64,000 nt of DNA from Portulaca oleracea (taxonomy: Eukaryota > Streptophyta > Magnoliopsida > Caryophyllales > Portulacaceae), in contig CM055869.1 of the NCBI GenBank assembly GCA_029582165.1, positions 59,901,518 to 59,965,517 of the forward strand, in the 5' to 3' direction. The notes beneath the pieces were generated by a model. That model worked only from the letters and a program-made list of their open reading frames with translations. It was not told the origin of the DNA and did not search any database. Made by a program: the position numbers and the translations under genes. Below, piece after piece: positions 34,923 to 48,853 of this stretch (positions are counted from its first letter, which is position 1; every line of letters starts with the position of its first letter).

Positions 34923-37900
34923 ATTCCTAGGGTTCTGCTTAAGGCCAGAACAGATTCATTGGAGGGAATATAGATTAAAATAAAACAATAAGATTACCTG
35001 CAGGAGAGCTGGTCTGTCCTTGCTGACACACTCAAAAAGAACTTGCAAGCAAAACTCCTGGAAATCAATCTCAGACCTGCTGACCAGACAAAGAGATTAG
35101 TTACACAATAACCCAAAGTACTTCCCCGGCACATTCTAGCAATAATCTAAAGCTAACGGCGATTCTGTGATTGTGAAGAAGTCTAGCCCCAAAAAAACAC
35201 AACTTATGCAAGGCTACAATGGGCCGAGTGTTTAGTTAGTTTGACTTCAATAATGAGCTAATGTCGTCATGATTTGTTTTAACACTATGTATGTTCATGC
35301 TTTCAACCCATAGACCTATAGTATCATCTTATGCAAGGTATTATAGAACATCACAAGTTCATAACATTACATAATCCTTGCAATGGAAAACATTATTGTC
35401 ACAGCCTTCATAGCATTCTTCCTTTAATATGTCTTGATAAATAGCAAGTCCAGCCACATTAAGCACAAAAGCAAGTATTTACCATGTCTATATAGTTATA
35501 TTCTATACTACCTAGAGATATCAAACAATAATATCAATAAAGCTACATAAAAGATTAAAACTTTAAGACTAACGTGTCATCTTATGATCCTATAAAGATA
35601 AAAAGTAGTTGAACACTCAAGGAACATGATTTTCAGTCATTACAGTGTACTTCACCTGTTATTTGAGGAAGAGTCACAGCAGAGCTGAGCAAAAGCAATT
35701 AAACTTGGATCAGAGGAAAATGTGCTGACCAAATGATCTACTCGCACAGAACCTGGCTCAGCAAGGCTATTGGAGTTAGAAGCATAACTCCTTATACCTG
35801 CCAAACTAAAAGCCTGCAAGAAGTCGAGCAAAACTTTATACAGATTGTATATCCAAAAACATTAAAAAAAAAGAAGTAAATTATGATGATGGTAAAACTG
35901 TCAGAAATGGTCATAACAATGGAATCAAACCTTGCTCATCGCTCGTGAGATCAATGACTGGCAACCAACAGGATCATCGACATATGAACATGCACCAACC
36001 TTTCGTTTAATATATAGAACACCAGAGTTAAGTGGGTGATTCTTGTCATCAGAAACCCACCACGGTTTATCTGTGGAAAAAGGCCTGAAAGCTTTAATTA
36101 TCAAATCCTTTTTAGTTGAAGGGGAACACGTGATGAAGTTCAAAGCACTAAAACCATGAACATTACCTTCAGGAGTAAGTTCTATCAGCTGAGGCCAGTA
36201 ACGCGGTCCGCAAACGCGAACACTCTTGAGCTGGATATGTAATGGAAAGTTCATGTCACTAGAGTAGTAAACAAAGTACAAGCACAAGATTTTTCAATCT
36301 GACACTTACAGCAAATCAAAGCGCAAAGGTTCTAAAGAATGCTGTAGATGCACAATGGGTATGAACTATGAAGTGCCAAATAAAAAATTGAAAAATCTTG
36401 CATATCTACATAATGTACAATGGCATTCAAAGGAACAAGCACTCAAAACCTCTAGGTTGGTTTTGAGGTTTCTATCCCTTTTTTTCACTTTGCAGTGGCA
36501 TTCAAAAGAACAAATCAGCCAAATTACTGGAGAGTACAACAACAAGTTCCAGGAAAAACACATTTGAATGTGTATCTATATAGCTTACACTTGAAAGACC
36601 AGCCTAATTACAGAAGAATAATTTGACAAAATGAGTATCTATATAACTTACACTGGAGCGCTCTGGGAGAATGCAGGGTGTGACCTCACAAAAGCTCGTC
36701 TCTGCATGCTGCTCGGTTTCTCGCATAGTAATTTCAAGGGGGGCATAGACAGGTAAGCCAGTGTCGACATCAACTGTTTGGATCCAACGAGCTTCTGTGG
36801 CAAGGACATAGAAATGCCTGTACGCCTGAAAAGTTAACAATCCAAAATTCAGTTGATTTAAACATAGTATGTAGTATTGGTACAGTGGATTGAAGAAGAG
36901 TTCTCACAGCACATTTACTCGTAAGATACCAAGGGGCACCACAAAGATCCTGCATCAGGAGTTCAAGACGTATCCTATCTTATCCCAAATAAGCATCGTT
37001 TTTTTAGACTGGAGGCCAACCAAAAACCAAACCTGATTTTCATATCTGCTTTGGCAAACTTTATGAGTGTGTGACAAGGCCTAACACATATGCCTTTTGC
37101 CTAGGGATGACACTTGCCTTTCGATGGTAGATATCATGGCCTATGTTACTCAGGCACGGGTATGGGTGTCCAATATGGACATGGATACCGGTGTCAGACT
37201 AGGCTAATTTTAAGAAAATTGGCATATTTTCATTGTAATATGAAGTATCGAGTGTCGTACCCTTGTCAAGGTCTGAAGGGACCGACATGGGTATGGCAAG
37301 GAAAATGAAGAAACTGAGTAACATAAATTATTGCATAATGGATTTGTTCCAGTAATAGTACGGAACACCACCACCTAGTGCATATGCATTATGCAATGAT
37401 CGTGGAATGAGGCTAAGTAGACTCAAGTGCACATCTCTGTTACTTGTGGTCTCACGCAGTTACACTTGTAATATATCCTACCCAATTGATGAGCAGCTTC
37501 TAAACCAAAAACCTGTCTCCCTTATTTATTCTCCAGTGTTTTCCTAGCCTTGCAGCTCAAAGCCTCCCCCCCCCCCCCCCCCTCCACCCACCAAAAAAAA
37601 AAAACCACGAAAAGGAAAAAAGAAAGAAGAGAGATGGCAAAAGGAGTGTAACGTAGACCAAAAAAAGGCTGCTCCAAGCTCAAAAGGAGGACGATAGATG
37701 ATAGCCCCATTACAGGTGCACCTCAGCTTCAAAGATTCAATAAATTATCAAACTGCCAAAGGAAGGTAGACAGGCTGATGCAGAAAAGCAAATCAGTTAC
37801 CTGAAGGTGGCACCGATTGTCATTTGGTCCAGTGGGAAAGCGAGGATAAAGAGTGATCAACAAAGCAGCAATAGCACTTCTGCTTGTCGAGAATGAGCGC

Positions 37901-40900
37901 ATTCCTCCTCCGAGAAATAAAAAGCCAATTGCCAAGCTTACCTAAATCTCAGCATGTTAAAACCATCATCACATCACAGATAAATAGAAACATAAAGAAA
38001 ATAATTTAAAAAACTCACAGCCATCTGAATGCCGAAATTTGCTTGACCATCAGAACAGTTTCGACTGTGTAAAAATCTCAGCAGTCGGAATGTCTGCAGA
38101 TTCCCAGAACCAGCCATGACCTGCGTACAGAAACCAGTATCAGATGGCATGCAGAAGAAAGATACACAATCACATACAGGGAAAAAAAACAAAGGAAGTG
38201 TATCTTATCGTACCAAAGCTAGGGAGAGAACAACAAGATGAAGGCATAACTCCAAGGTGCTACGATCCACAAACTTTGACAACCCTTTGGGAAATCTATG
38301 ACCAGCTGTGCCAGAAACAGGCTTGATCTGCAGAGATCCAACATTTAAGTGAGACTTGAACATATAGGTAAGCGACTAAGCGTAAATCAGGCACCAAGCA
38401 CCGACCTCGTTCAAGAAATATATAGCATAACTGTAGAGTAACTCCTGAGCATCGCCATTTCTTGAACCAGCATACTTCAGGCCTTCAAACAACATTGACA
38501 AGGTATTGGAAAGAAAGGAAAAAGATATATATGCCACTAGCCCATTTAGAGGCCAAAAACTAGGATGACAAGAGGCACAACAAAGACATTCATGCAGAAA
38601 AGAAAGCACGAGTGAAACATTACAGATCTCTGCCAGAGATTCAAGGATATCAAAACTCATTTGAGCCGGCTAGGTATCATACAGAAATTCACGAGCTAAA
38701 CATTGACAGCAAAGATTGGTCTGAGTAACTATTAAATGAAATGGTTGATGGTGCCACTTTTAAGTGTATAGTGAGTTCAATAGTGGGTCTAATACAGCAC
38801 TTGTTGCATCTTGCCAGTTTAGAGGAAAAGTGAAATGGTCAAACAGTGCTCAAACAATGACCTGAACAACAAAAGGTCTATCACAGAACGAGCAAAAGAG
38901 GAGAGGTCACTAAAATTAAGATAGAGAGGACCAATGATCTCAAAGAATAATCTTAAAACTCAATTGCAATCATGAAGCATACCAACAAGGCGACAAGACT
39001 AGTAGGACCATCAGGAATAAAGACCCTAAGCCTTACAATATTAGTCAAAATGGCTACTTTTCATGTAGGTAGTTGCTACTTTTCACAAGCAACGGTCGGA
39101 TTATAAGTAACTTAACTGGGAATCTAGTAGATACCTCAATTCTCCTAACAGTGGCCCCATAGGAAATATGCTTAAACAATAATCATACAATAAAATCAGT
39201 ACTATAACAAACTAACAAATATAAGAGAAGCTGTTCCAAAATTGTTAAACTTAATTTTACTAATTTGCATGAGTCCTGCAAGGAAAAATAAAGCTTGAAG
39301 TGTCGACAGGTCCTAGCCATGCCTTAAACTAATCCTCTTTTTGTGAATTAAACTTTCAGAAGATTACAGAGCAAATAGGCAGTAGTTCAAATTTTCTCTT
39401 GAAATGGCGCCTTCGTTATTGAACACGATAAGATTGCTAAACAACCCCCCCCCCCTCCCCCTCCCACACCCCCCCCCCCAAAAAAAAAAAGCAAGACTCT
39501 AGCTATGGATTAGGAATCCTATCATTGAAAAAACTGCTGAATTCATTTGCTATGCCGTAAAACCTTCTAAGGATTTCCCCCATAATTCTTCAATGAGGTG
39601 ACATACGGCTTCATAAATTAACTTGTTTTTCTAGCGTGCAATAAGCAATTGGATAGGGGCACTATGTGTTTCCTCTTGCTTCTAATAATAGCACAGGTCG
39701 AGGGCAAAGTGATTACAAAAATGACATGCTAAAGCAATTGTACATAAAAAAAACCTACTGCCCAGAGCAATTGGAAAAGGACTAGCAACGCAACGTACCA
39801 AGAGAAATGCATGCACCAGCTACAACATTCACATATGCCTGAACGACTGCTTCGTCATCCACTTCATCCATGTTTCTATCTTCCCCTAGATCTTGAACTC
39901 CATCTTTCACAATCTGAGGAATTTGAGATTCAACCCACTCCCTCGATGGATAAATTCTGCATAAGCAAATGACAACAATTATAAAACTGAAAAGGCAAAG
40001 ACAATTAACAATCCAAAGGTTATTGCTAGGAATCAAACCTGCTCCACATAATTAAATTGCGTGCAATGATACGGAGCATTATGAAGTCAGGCCTCAAATA
40101 TTGCAACTCAAAATTTGTTTGAGGTATGGAAAGCCTGGAAACTATTACTTCCGATTCGGTCTGAAAGAATAATAACTGGGCTAGTTAGAGGATTCAGCAA
40201 GATACCAAATACACACACTCTCATCAAAATTGTAAATGTATCGCAGACATCATAACCATTCTTAAGAAGAAAAAGAATGTGCTATCCTCCAAGATTCACT
40301 TATAAACAAGAAAGCCAACAAATATAGGGACGGAAAGAAGTAAACAACATGGACTAGTACATACACATTATAACTGTCTAATTTTCATTGAAAGTTATAA
40401 TCAAGGTACCACTAGTTTTACACACAAGATTGACATTAATGAGGTTAGATAGTTTTGAAAGAGGGGGTGAATTAACTATAGCACGACAAATTACAATATA
40501 TTTGTTTGTTCATATCTGAAAAGCAGTAATTTTGGATAAAACAATTAGCCAGAATCAAACTCTGGCACTGAAAACATTTTCTTAGAGAAGTACCAACTAT
40601 ATGGGGGGAAAAAAGAGCATTGATGAGACAGGAGCTCTGAGCATATTGCCTGACGGAAAACAAATAGGGGTCAATGAATGGTTTTTGGCTATAGCAGATG
40701 GTCAATGAAATCAGGTTGGACAAAAGTTAAGAGAGCTGGCATTTGACCAGAGTAACTGAATTCGGTAGTCTCCCCACAACCCATATAGATGATTCAACTA
40801 TGCCTATGTAAAACCACCTCATATCCTTTGCGGAGAACTAAACCATAATAAATTCAGGTAAATTCTATTCAATGAATATACTAGCAATATGAAAGCAAAG

Positions 40901-43900
40901 TCTCAAATTCTCAATTATTCGCCAAGAAATTCAGACTGAAGGAAACTAACCTTCAGAAACATCAAAGCCAAAGCAATTATGGCTCCTGGTGCAGTCACAT
41001 CAACATTGACAGGAATACCTTCCGCCATCTAGGAAGATTATTCAACAAGAGTATGATAAAAAGTGATCTCAAGGTACTAGAAATACAACTGTACAAGGGA
41101 AATCAAACATAATTAATAACATCAGAAGCCTTCATTCACCAATACCTGTCCTCCACTACGCCTTTGTTCATTTGTAACTGGCATCGACAGGGACTTTTCC
41201 TAACAATAGAAAATTTATTATAAAGAAATCCCATAAAATGCATGTTCAAGCAGAATCTATTTTCAAATTGAACACTGAAATCTAGAGCAGATAAAGTCCC
41301 TAGTGCCATACATTAATGTTTCCACCAGCATAGTGAAATAAACAATCAACCATTGTGTCCATGCACGCAAATTTATCCTCACCGCGACCTGTTAGAAAGC
41401 ACAAATTGAGAATGAATGAATTAAAAACTTAAAAAAAAGATGACCAAGTGACCCATACCCAAAGCAACAAGTCCAAGTGCAAATCCAGCAGAAACAGCAT
41501 AGCCCTCTCTCTCAAGCACATTATCACCACCACTTCTGTGGCCTATTTCAGCCTGCAAAAAAAGAAAATGTTACAAATGGATGCTGATTGGTTCTAGAGT
41601 AGCTCTTTAAATAAAGGGAAAAAAAGTTGAACGCCGTAATCAAAGTATTTGACAAAAAGGAAGAGAAAAAAACATTTTGAAGAAGCTCCAAATTTTAGAT
41701 GTAATGTCCTGGATAATATTTAGAACAAAATTGCTGACATACTGAAGACACTTGCCCAGGTTATATATTGGACATAAGCCCAGCCACAGAAAGAAGCAAC
41801 ATTGAGAGCTTGAAGAAACAAAAAATAAATGTAAAAAATAAATCAAAGCTTGGTCAAATGTTTCGAGCAGATCATAAGGATTAGCCAAAGGGAATGCACT
41901 AGTTTTCCATCCAGCTATAAGTTTAAAACAGTACGCAGGCTTCAGACAGAGATTGTAATTTGCCAGCTGGCAGGGTAAACAGAAATCGGAGAAGACTTTT
42001 GAGGTTATCATTACTTGCAATATTTTCTTAGATCGTCATCGTTGATGAAAAGGAAAACGTAAAGGACCCAATGTCGAGACAGAGAATAAGCAGCAAAGAT
42101 AAGCGTTACCAGAAGGAACTGCATTGTCTGCGGATGTGTAGATCCTTCAAAAAGCAGACCAAGAGACATCAATGCTGCTGACTGTAGCACCAATGAGAAA
42201 AAATAAGGAGAGCATCTGTGATGCATCAAACAATTTGCAAAAGTACTCAAATCAAGAACCACACAAATATTTAGATGTATAGCCGATTATAGAAAGGTCT
42301 GCAAATGCTATCAAAAGCAACATAGCCATCTAGATTTGATGTTTCAGAACTAGGCATGCAATCACATAAATAAAAAGCGTGACGACGTACATACTTCCAA
42401 ATTAAAATTTAATAGAAAAACATCTATTACGAATTCCATATAGACCTAATAGTCCTACCAAAGGTTTTGGAAACATGTCAGGGAGAAATCAATTGAGTAC
42501 CTAGGAGGCAAAAAATCATCGAAAGGGTGTTTAGCTGAGGGCGCTAGCCATAAAGGCTGCCAGAGACTCATCAAACATGCTACAATGGGAATAACTAAAG
42601 AATTCATGTCATCATGTGTTAGAGCCTATTAGTCCCCTCCCACAAGGAGCCTGAACAGGCTGTGGGTAGCAGACAAAAGCAAACTTACAATGCCATACCC
42701 AATGTATTCACCCACCACTGATAATCTAGGAACTCTTTTCTCTGGAATAAGAAAGAAATCTCTCTATGTTGTTCAATTAGCAGAGTTACAAAAATACAGT
42801 CCCATCAAGCAGAAATTCAAGAGCAGGTGTGTAGGGTTGCAATGCAAGGACACCAGAAAGCAACTACGGATGACAAAAGCAATTACCTGTAGAAGTGATG
42901 GAACTTCAAGCTCTGGGAAGGAAGACGGATAATAACCAGGTAAATGAACATAGAAGGACTGCAAGAAACATTGCGAACAGCTCAGTAAAACATTGAAGAC
43001 CAGAATCTGCCAAAAAAGTACGAGTACCCCCAAACATGGGAAGGTTGATGGATGGTGATTGATGAGCTTATCAATGAACTGGGTAGATTAAGGACATCTC
43101 TAACCAGCATAATCACATTAATAAAAACAAGTAACTTGCAGGTATTCTCTTTTCTTAAATTTTTACCTCAAACCTACCATGATGGTTTCTTCCTCATTCC
43201 CATTAGTCACATCATTGGTGGACTGATTAGTTAATCAAGGCATGTTTGTTTAGAAGTCAACTACAGTTATTCATTCATTTGACAATTACAACGAAATAGC
43301 AACTTTGCCAAAAATATTTGAACTATATTTGGAAAAGAGTAACTGACATCAAGCATTCCAGAAAGGGAACACAAGGTTTCACTATATGCGAAACAAATTG
43401 CAAACAAAAGTGATTATTTTTTTAGTGTTTCTGATTGTGCAACCTGATTATCTGAATGCACTTGGAAAACAAGAGTGACTATCGACAATCAGCAACACAT
43501 TAAAAACATTAGTCCAGGAAATCAAGTGCATGCAGACTATCTAGTCAAGAAAGAAATCCTCCCCCCATTTCCTATCTTAAAAAAGAAACGAAACTTCCAG
43601 AAAGTGGCTGTGATCAACACTAATTATAAGCTCAGGCTTATGAATTTACCATAGTTTACCAATTCTGCACAGTTGTACAGGTAAACAAGTAATTCAGTCC
43701 TAACAGATCAGATTCGGGAGCCACAACAAGGCATATGTCAAAAGCATCTGCCCATCAATTAGCAATACAATTTGTTCTGTTCTTTACTTTTCTTCATCAT
43801 ACTTGAAACGGATACAGACACTTGAATCCCAATAAAACATGTCACCTTCTAATAGTTTACAGTTCAGTAGATGTGTGTTACCTTTGACATAGTTGGCTGC

Positions 43901-46900
43901 ATGGTACCCCTGTATGATGCTGCCAAGCCCAGCATCAACCCCACAGTTGTGCTTTCATGGTCCTAAACGCAGGTAAAATACTTTTAGTTAAAACGAGAAC
44001 AATAAAAAACAAGGTAGTGACAACCTTTGCAGTTTGAGCTATATTGGACCAAGCAGGACATAAAAATATTCGTCCACCTCGGCTTGGTTTGCTAGATAAC
44101 ATGAAACCATGTGTATCATGAGAGGCCACACATCGACCAGATACAATACGTTACCTTCGAATAGTATTTGAATATGTCACTTATTGTTAGAACGGTCAGG
44201 TGTCCATGCAACCCTAGCGCAAAGAGAAGACCAGCATGCACAGCATTTAATTCGTCAGGCTGGTTATATATAATCCATGTTCTAGACATTTTACCCTGCA
44301 GCAAAAGCAAAGTTTAAAAAATGAAGCCATACAAAGCATAGGACAACATACAGAAGTCAGACTAATACTTGATGCTATTAACCAACATGAGAACTGCTTT
44401 CAGTAATACTCGGAACCGCAATCAGCTCAAGAACAAAATATCAAGAAAAACCAAGAACATTGAAGGAACCAGTAACTGTACACAAACTGTGCGAAAGAGG
44501 TAAACCAGCAACCACTTATATCAACAAACAATACATACCTGAAATGGTGCAAGCCTTAACCCAGCAGCAACTGCATTGTGAAACTCAGGCCAAGATTGAA
44601 GCTCTTGCAAATTCCGTACATTTGGATCTAAATTAACCTACAAGAAAACACAATAAATTCTAAGTGAAAAGACTGGACATTTGCAGTTATGCCACACATC
44701 TTTATGGCCCAGAGATTGTTTTGTGTGTGTGTGGGCTACTATGGTTGTGGAAGTCTGTACGAGTTGACAGTTAACAGAACAATGAAATTGGCTTCTTACT
44801 CATGAATACATTGCCATGTAATCCCTTTATGCTTATACTATTTCTTTACTCAGAAAGAACAAATCTAATAAGAAAATAAAAGCAAGGAAAGAATGGAAAA
44901 TGGCTACTGGTTACTGCAAACACATGTTATCTTACAGTTCAGTTAACAATTTAACTGGGGCATTAACACAGAATCATCAGGCTTAATAAAATAATCATGA
45001 CATGCTCACATGCTATTATCATTACATCCGTTGACCATTATATCCAATGGTTTTATAACCCCCAAATTGCTGATGAGGCAGCAAATTATTGATCTACAAG
45101 GCTATGAAGCATCGGCAGCTTGGTATTTAAATTTTTTGAAACCTAGGTCAAGGAGGAAATGGTTTATCGAATGTGGATGTCATATGATAATAGCTCTTTA
45201 ATCAAGGCCTTCTGTTTATCATCATTTTCCTTTTCATGCACACAATGACAATGAGTTGCATCCATCAAAAGAAGGTATTCAAGTTATGAACATCTATCCA
45301 TAAAAGAATGTTCTAGTTTGATGCATTAAAACATAAAACAAATGTATTTTGTACATACAGTAGCATTCTGCTGAGCAGGCAACCGTCCAGCCAACACAAG
45401 CTTTGGAACTGTAAGTGCCTACAAAAGAATTTGCAGAATATCAGAACACTATTTAATCATGCAGGATAAATATTTGGTTGCTGCACACGGGTACAAGGCC
45501 TACCAAGCCTTGGGCGATGTGATGAGGACAAGGTCATTATCATATTGGACCACAGAGAGTTAAACATGGTATCTTTCTGAGTTCATGCAAAATTGTCATA
45601 TAGTCTCAACTACTGTCAAGTTTCCAATACGGGCAGTGACGCTAAAACATGTTAGAGGAAGATAGTTGTATGCAGCAGTTTCACTATCTATAGGATCATT
45701 ACAAGTTTCACAAAGGCGAAACATCTTAACGAAACGATACCTCTGTCAAAAGAGTGCAAGTGGTAGCCAGAGTAAACGCTCCACGGCCAAAGGGAAGAGC
45801 AGTAGTCCTTTGTGCAAACTGCCACAGCTGAGCCTATATAGCAGTAAAAAGGCATAAATTAAAGATATCTTACCCAAATACTTCAACTCATACAATGAAA
45901 AGAAGAGATGATATGCACAGAAGCATGCATCCAATAAGTATGTTGTCTTTTAGGTCAAAACCAGTAAAACAGACTGAATATGTCAACAGAACCTGACAGC
46001 CGATAAGATGTTAGTTGAAGCTTCTGAAGTGGGTTTGAAGTTCTGTTGTCAATGTTAAGTAGTTAACATGCTATGAAAATTTCTCCAAAAGCAAGTATGC
46101 TTACCCACTGTCAAATTCCTATTCAAACTGTTTAATTATTGAGCTTTCACTAAGCTTGTTTTAAAACCATTAAAAAACAAAAGAACAAGCAAATAGGAGC
46201 TTCTAGAAAAATAAGCAGATGGCTTCACTTACCTACCCTTAACCAAAATATTTATCTATGACTATGATAGAACTATGGAGAATACTTTAACTCGGGTACT
46301 AGTCCCAATTCCCAAACATATAGTGTTAAATCCACCTATAATACTTCGTTAGAATAAGAGGCATCACATTACTATCCGAACCTATCCTATGTCGAATCAT
46401 CCAAAAATCGGCACTACAGAAAACTTTAGGCTTTCTATTAAACTTCTATTTCATAAAGGCCCTTTACCAAGCCATCCAAATAATCTTTACCAGACATTAC
46501 AGACCAAGCTACCACTCAACAAAAATCCTGAACAACTACGACTCACTCCCACAGAAAAGGAACAGACCCTTGCTTCTTGCTACCACTCAACAAAAATCCT
46601 GAACAATTACAACTCACTCCAACAGAAATTGAACAAATAGTTAGTGAAGTAGTATGTGATCAGTGGGTTTTCAAAATTGCAAATGGACAAACTTTTGTTC
46701 TTCCATCAATCTCAGTCTCAGAACCTTTGGAGATGCATCTTCCTGGGCCTGTAACAAGTGATGTGGTGACAACACCTACCAATCGAAAGGGTTCATTCAT
46801 TATGAAGAAGGGAGGCAAACTAGTGAATATGCATTGATGTCAGCCATATCTAATGCATTTCAGTTAACTATCATTTTTGCAAGGACCCTGATCTTCAAAT

Positions 46901-48800
46901 GGGATCATCAGATTTAACATTTAAGTTACGTTCTGGCATCATTTCCTAATGTTCGGATGTCCTATCCCCATTGGTGTCCTTCAATACATATTTTGATTAC
47001 TCATCAACAAAAAAAAAATGCTCAGATAGCGCTGGCAAAAATTCGGGTCCGGGTAAATTCGGGTCGGACAAATTCGGAAAATGTCAAAATTCGGACGAGA
47101 AATTCATGTTCGAACTCGGTTTTATTTCGGGTCGAACCAGGTCGGACAATTCGGACGAAGCAAAAATCGGGTTCGGACAATAGAAAAAAGAGAAATCTTA
47201 TGTCCGAATATTCGGTCAATATACAAAATCGGACAAAAAATCTATGTCCATACCCGGTTTTTCCGGGTTGGACAATTCGGGTAATTCGTGTCGGACGAAA
47301 TTTTGCCTGCGCTATGCTCAGATATCCTACCACTTTAAATTATCTAATTTATTTGTTGGGAGCTTTATTAAGCAGACATATAGCACAATTCACAAATGCA
47401 CCAATGGACATTTTAAGAAACAAGAAGAGATAACATGACTGATAGATGCTTTTAATGTACCTGCTGCAGGTCCTGATCTGATGCCGTCGGATTTACGGAG
47501 GTTTGAATTGCCACAGGTCTAGCAGAGCACAACAGTCGTCTGACCTAAAGACAGAAAAAATGAGATGTTTAATGCACCCTTGAGCTCACGGAAAAAATAA
47601 AAGTAATTAGATTACATACTAAAGATATATCCACAAGATCTACTGCATCAAAGGCAGAAGAGATAAACTTCCTGTTAGAGTATAAAATAATCATTGGACC
47701 TTCAACTAACAGCTTAGGAGCCATACGGTAATGGGCACCAACCTAAAGTCGGCTTCACCATATTTAATCGTAATCTCCTTCCTTCATAGATTGCCCTTCC
47801 CACTCATAAATCTTCACAACCACTTGCCCAAAAGAGTTACATTGAAAAGATGCAAACTCCTCACGCCCAAACCCTCCATAGACAAAGTGCTTCGCAATGT
47901 TCCATCTCACGGAGGGATACTTAAGACCACCCCTAAAAGAACCCCAAAGGAAGTTTCCTTGAATTCCTTCAACTAGTTACCCACCAAACATGGAAAGGGA
48001 AGAGAGATACAATATCAATAGGCTAGAGAAATGCAAGCAAGGAATCCCGATTCAGAGTTTCAAAAACCCTGTCATTCGCTACTACGAGCTCCTATTTAGG
48101 GCTTACTGATGACTAGACGATTCAAACATCATCTGATCACCTCTCTCGGACTGTCCCTTCCCTTCCTCTGCCTTGTTTAGACCCTACTTATTGATGTGAT
48201 CACCTAACATCTCCTCATCGACCTCTAATCTCGTATAGGTTCCCTCTTAGTGATTCCAAACCATCTTTACCTTGCTAGTAGTGTCTAACCCCATACTTCA
48301 TTCTTGACCATAGTCCAACAGCAACACATTGCATTGATCTCCAAATGTAGGCAAAATTTAACCCCATGAAGCAAAAAGATCCCTTGCACCTTTCTTGATT
48401 AGGCATCAATTCCTTAAAACCCACATACACAACTTCCTAAAACAAATGGTTTGTCTTAAGCAAAGAAAAAACAACAAACCCAGAATATTTAACAAGCCAA
48501 ACAATCATATATGAAAGAAAACCATAGAGGAAGTTGTAGAGTAGTTCCCTGCCCTTACTTTTGTGTAAATGGGTGACACACCCCTTAGTGTCTTTGCAAT
48601 ATACATCGTCATTACTAATTAAAACAGAAAAAGAAAAAGAAAACTATAGAGGAAGAATGTTGACGGTCTCTACCGCGAAAGTGAAAGACTAAAGCAAGAA
48701 TGGATGCAATAGCGTTAACGTCATATTTAGTCAGATGTGAACAACCTTGTAACGCAAACAAAGTTGTGACTACATTTCCGTTACTACTAGTTTGTGGATG

Positions 48801-48853
<53 letters not shown>

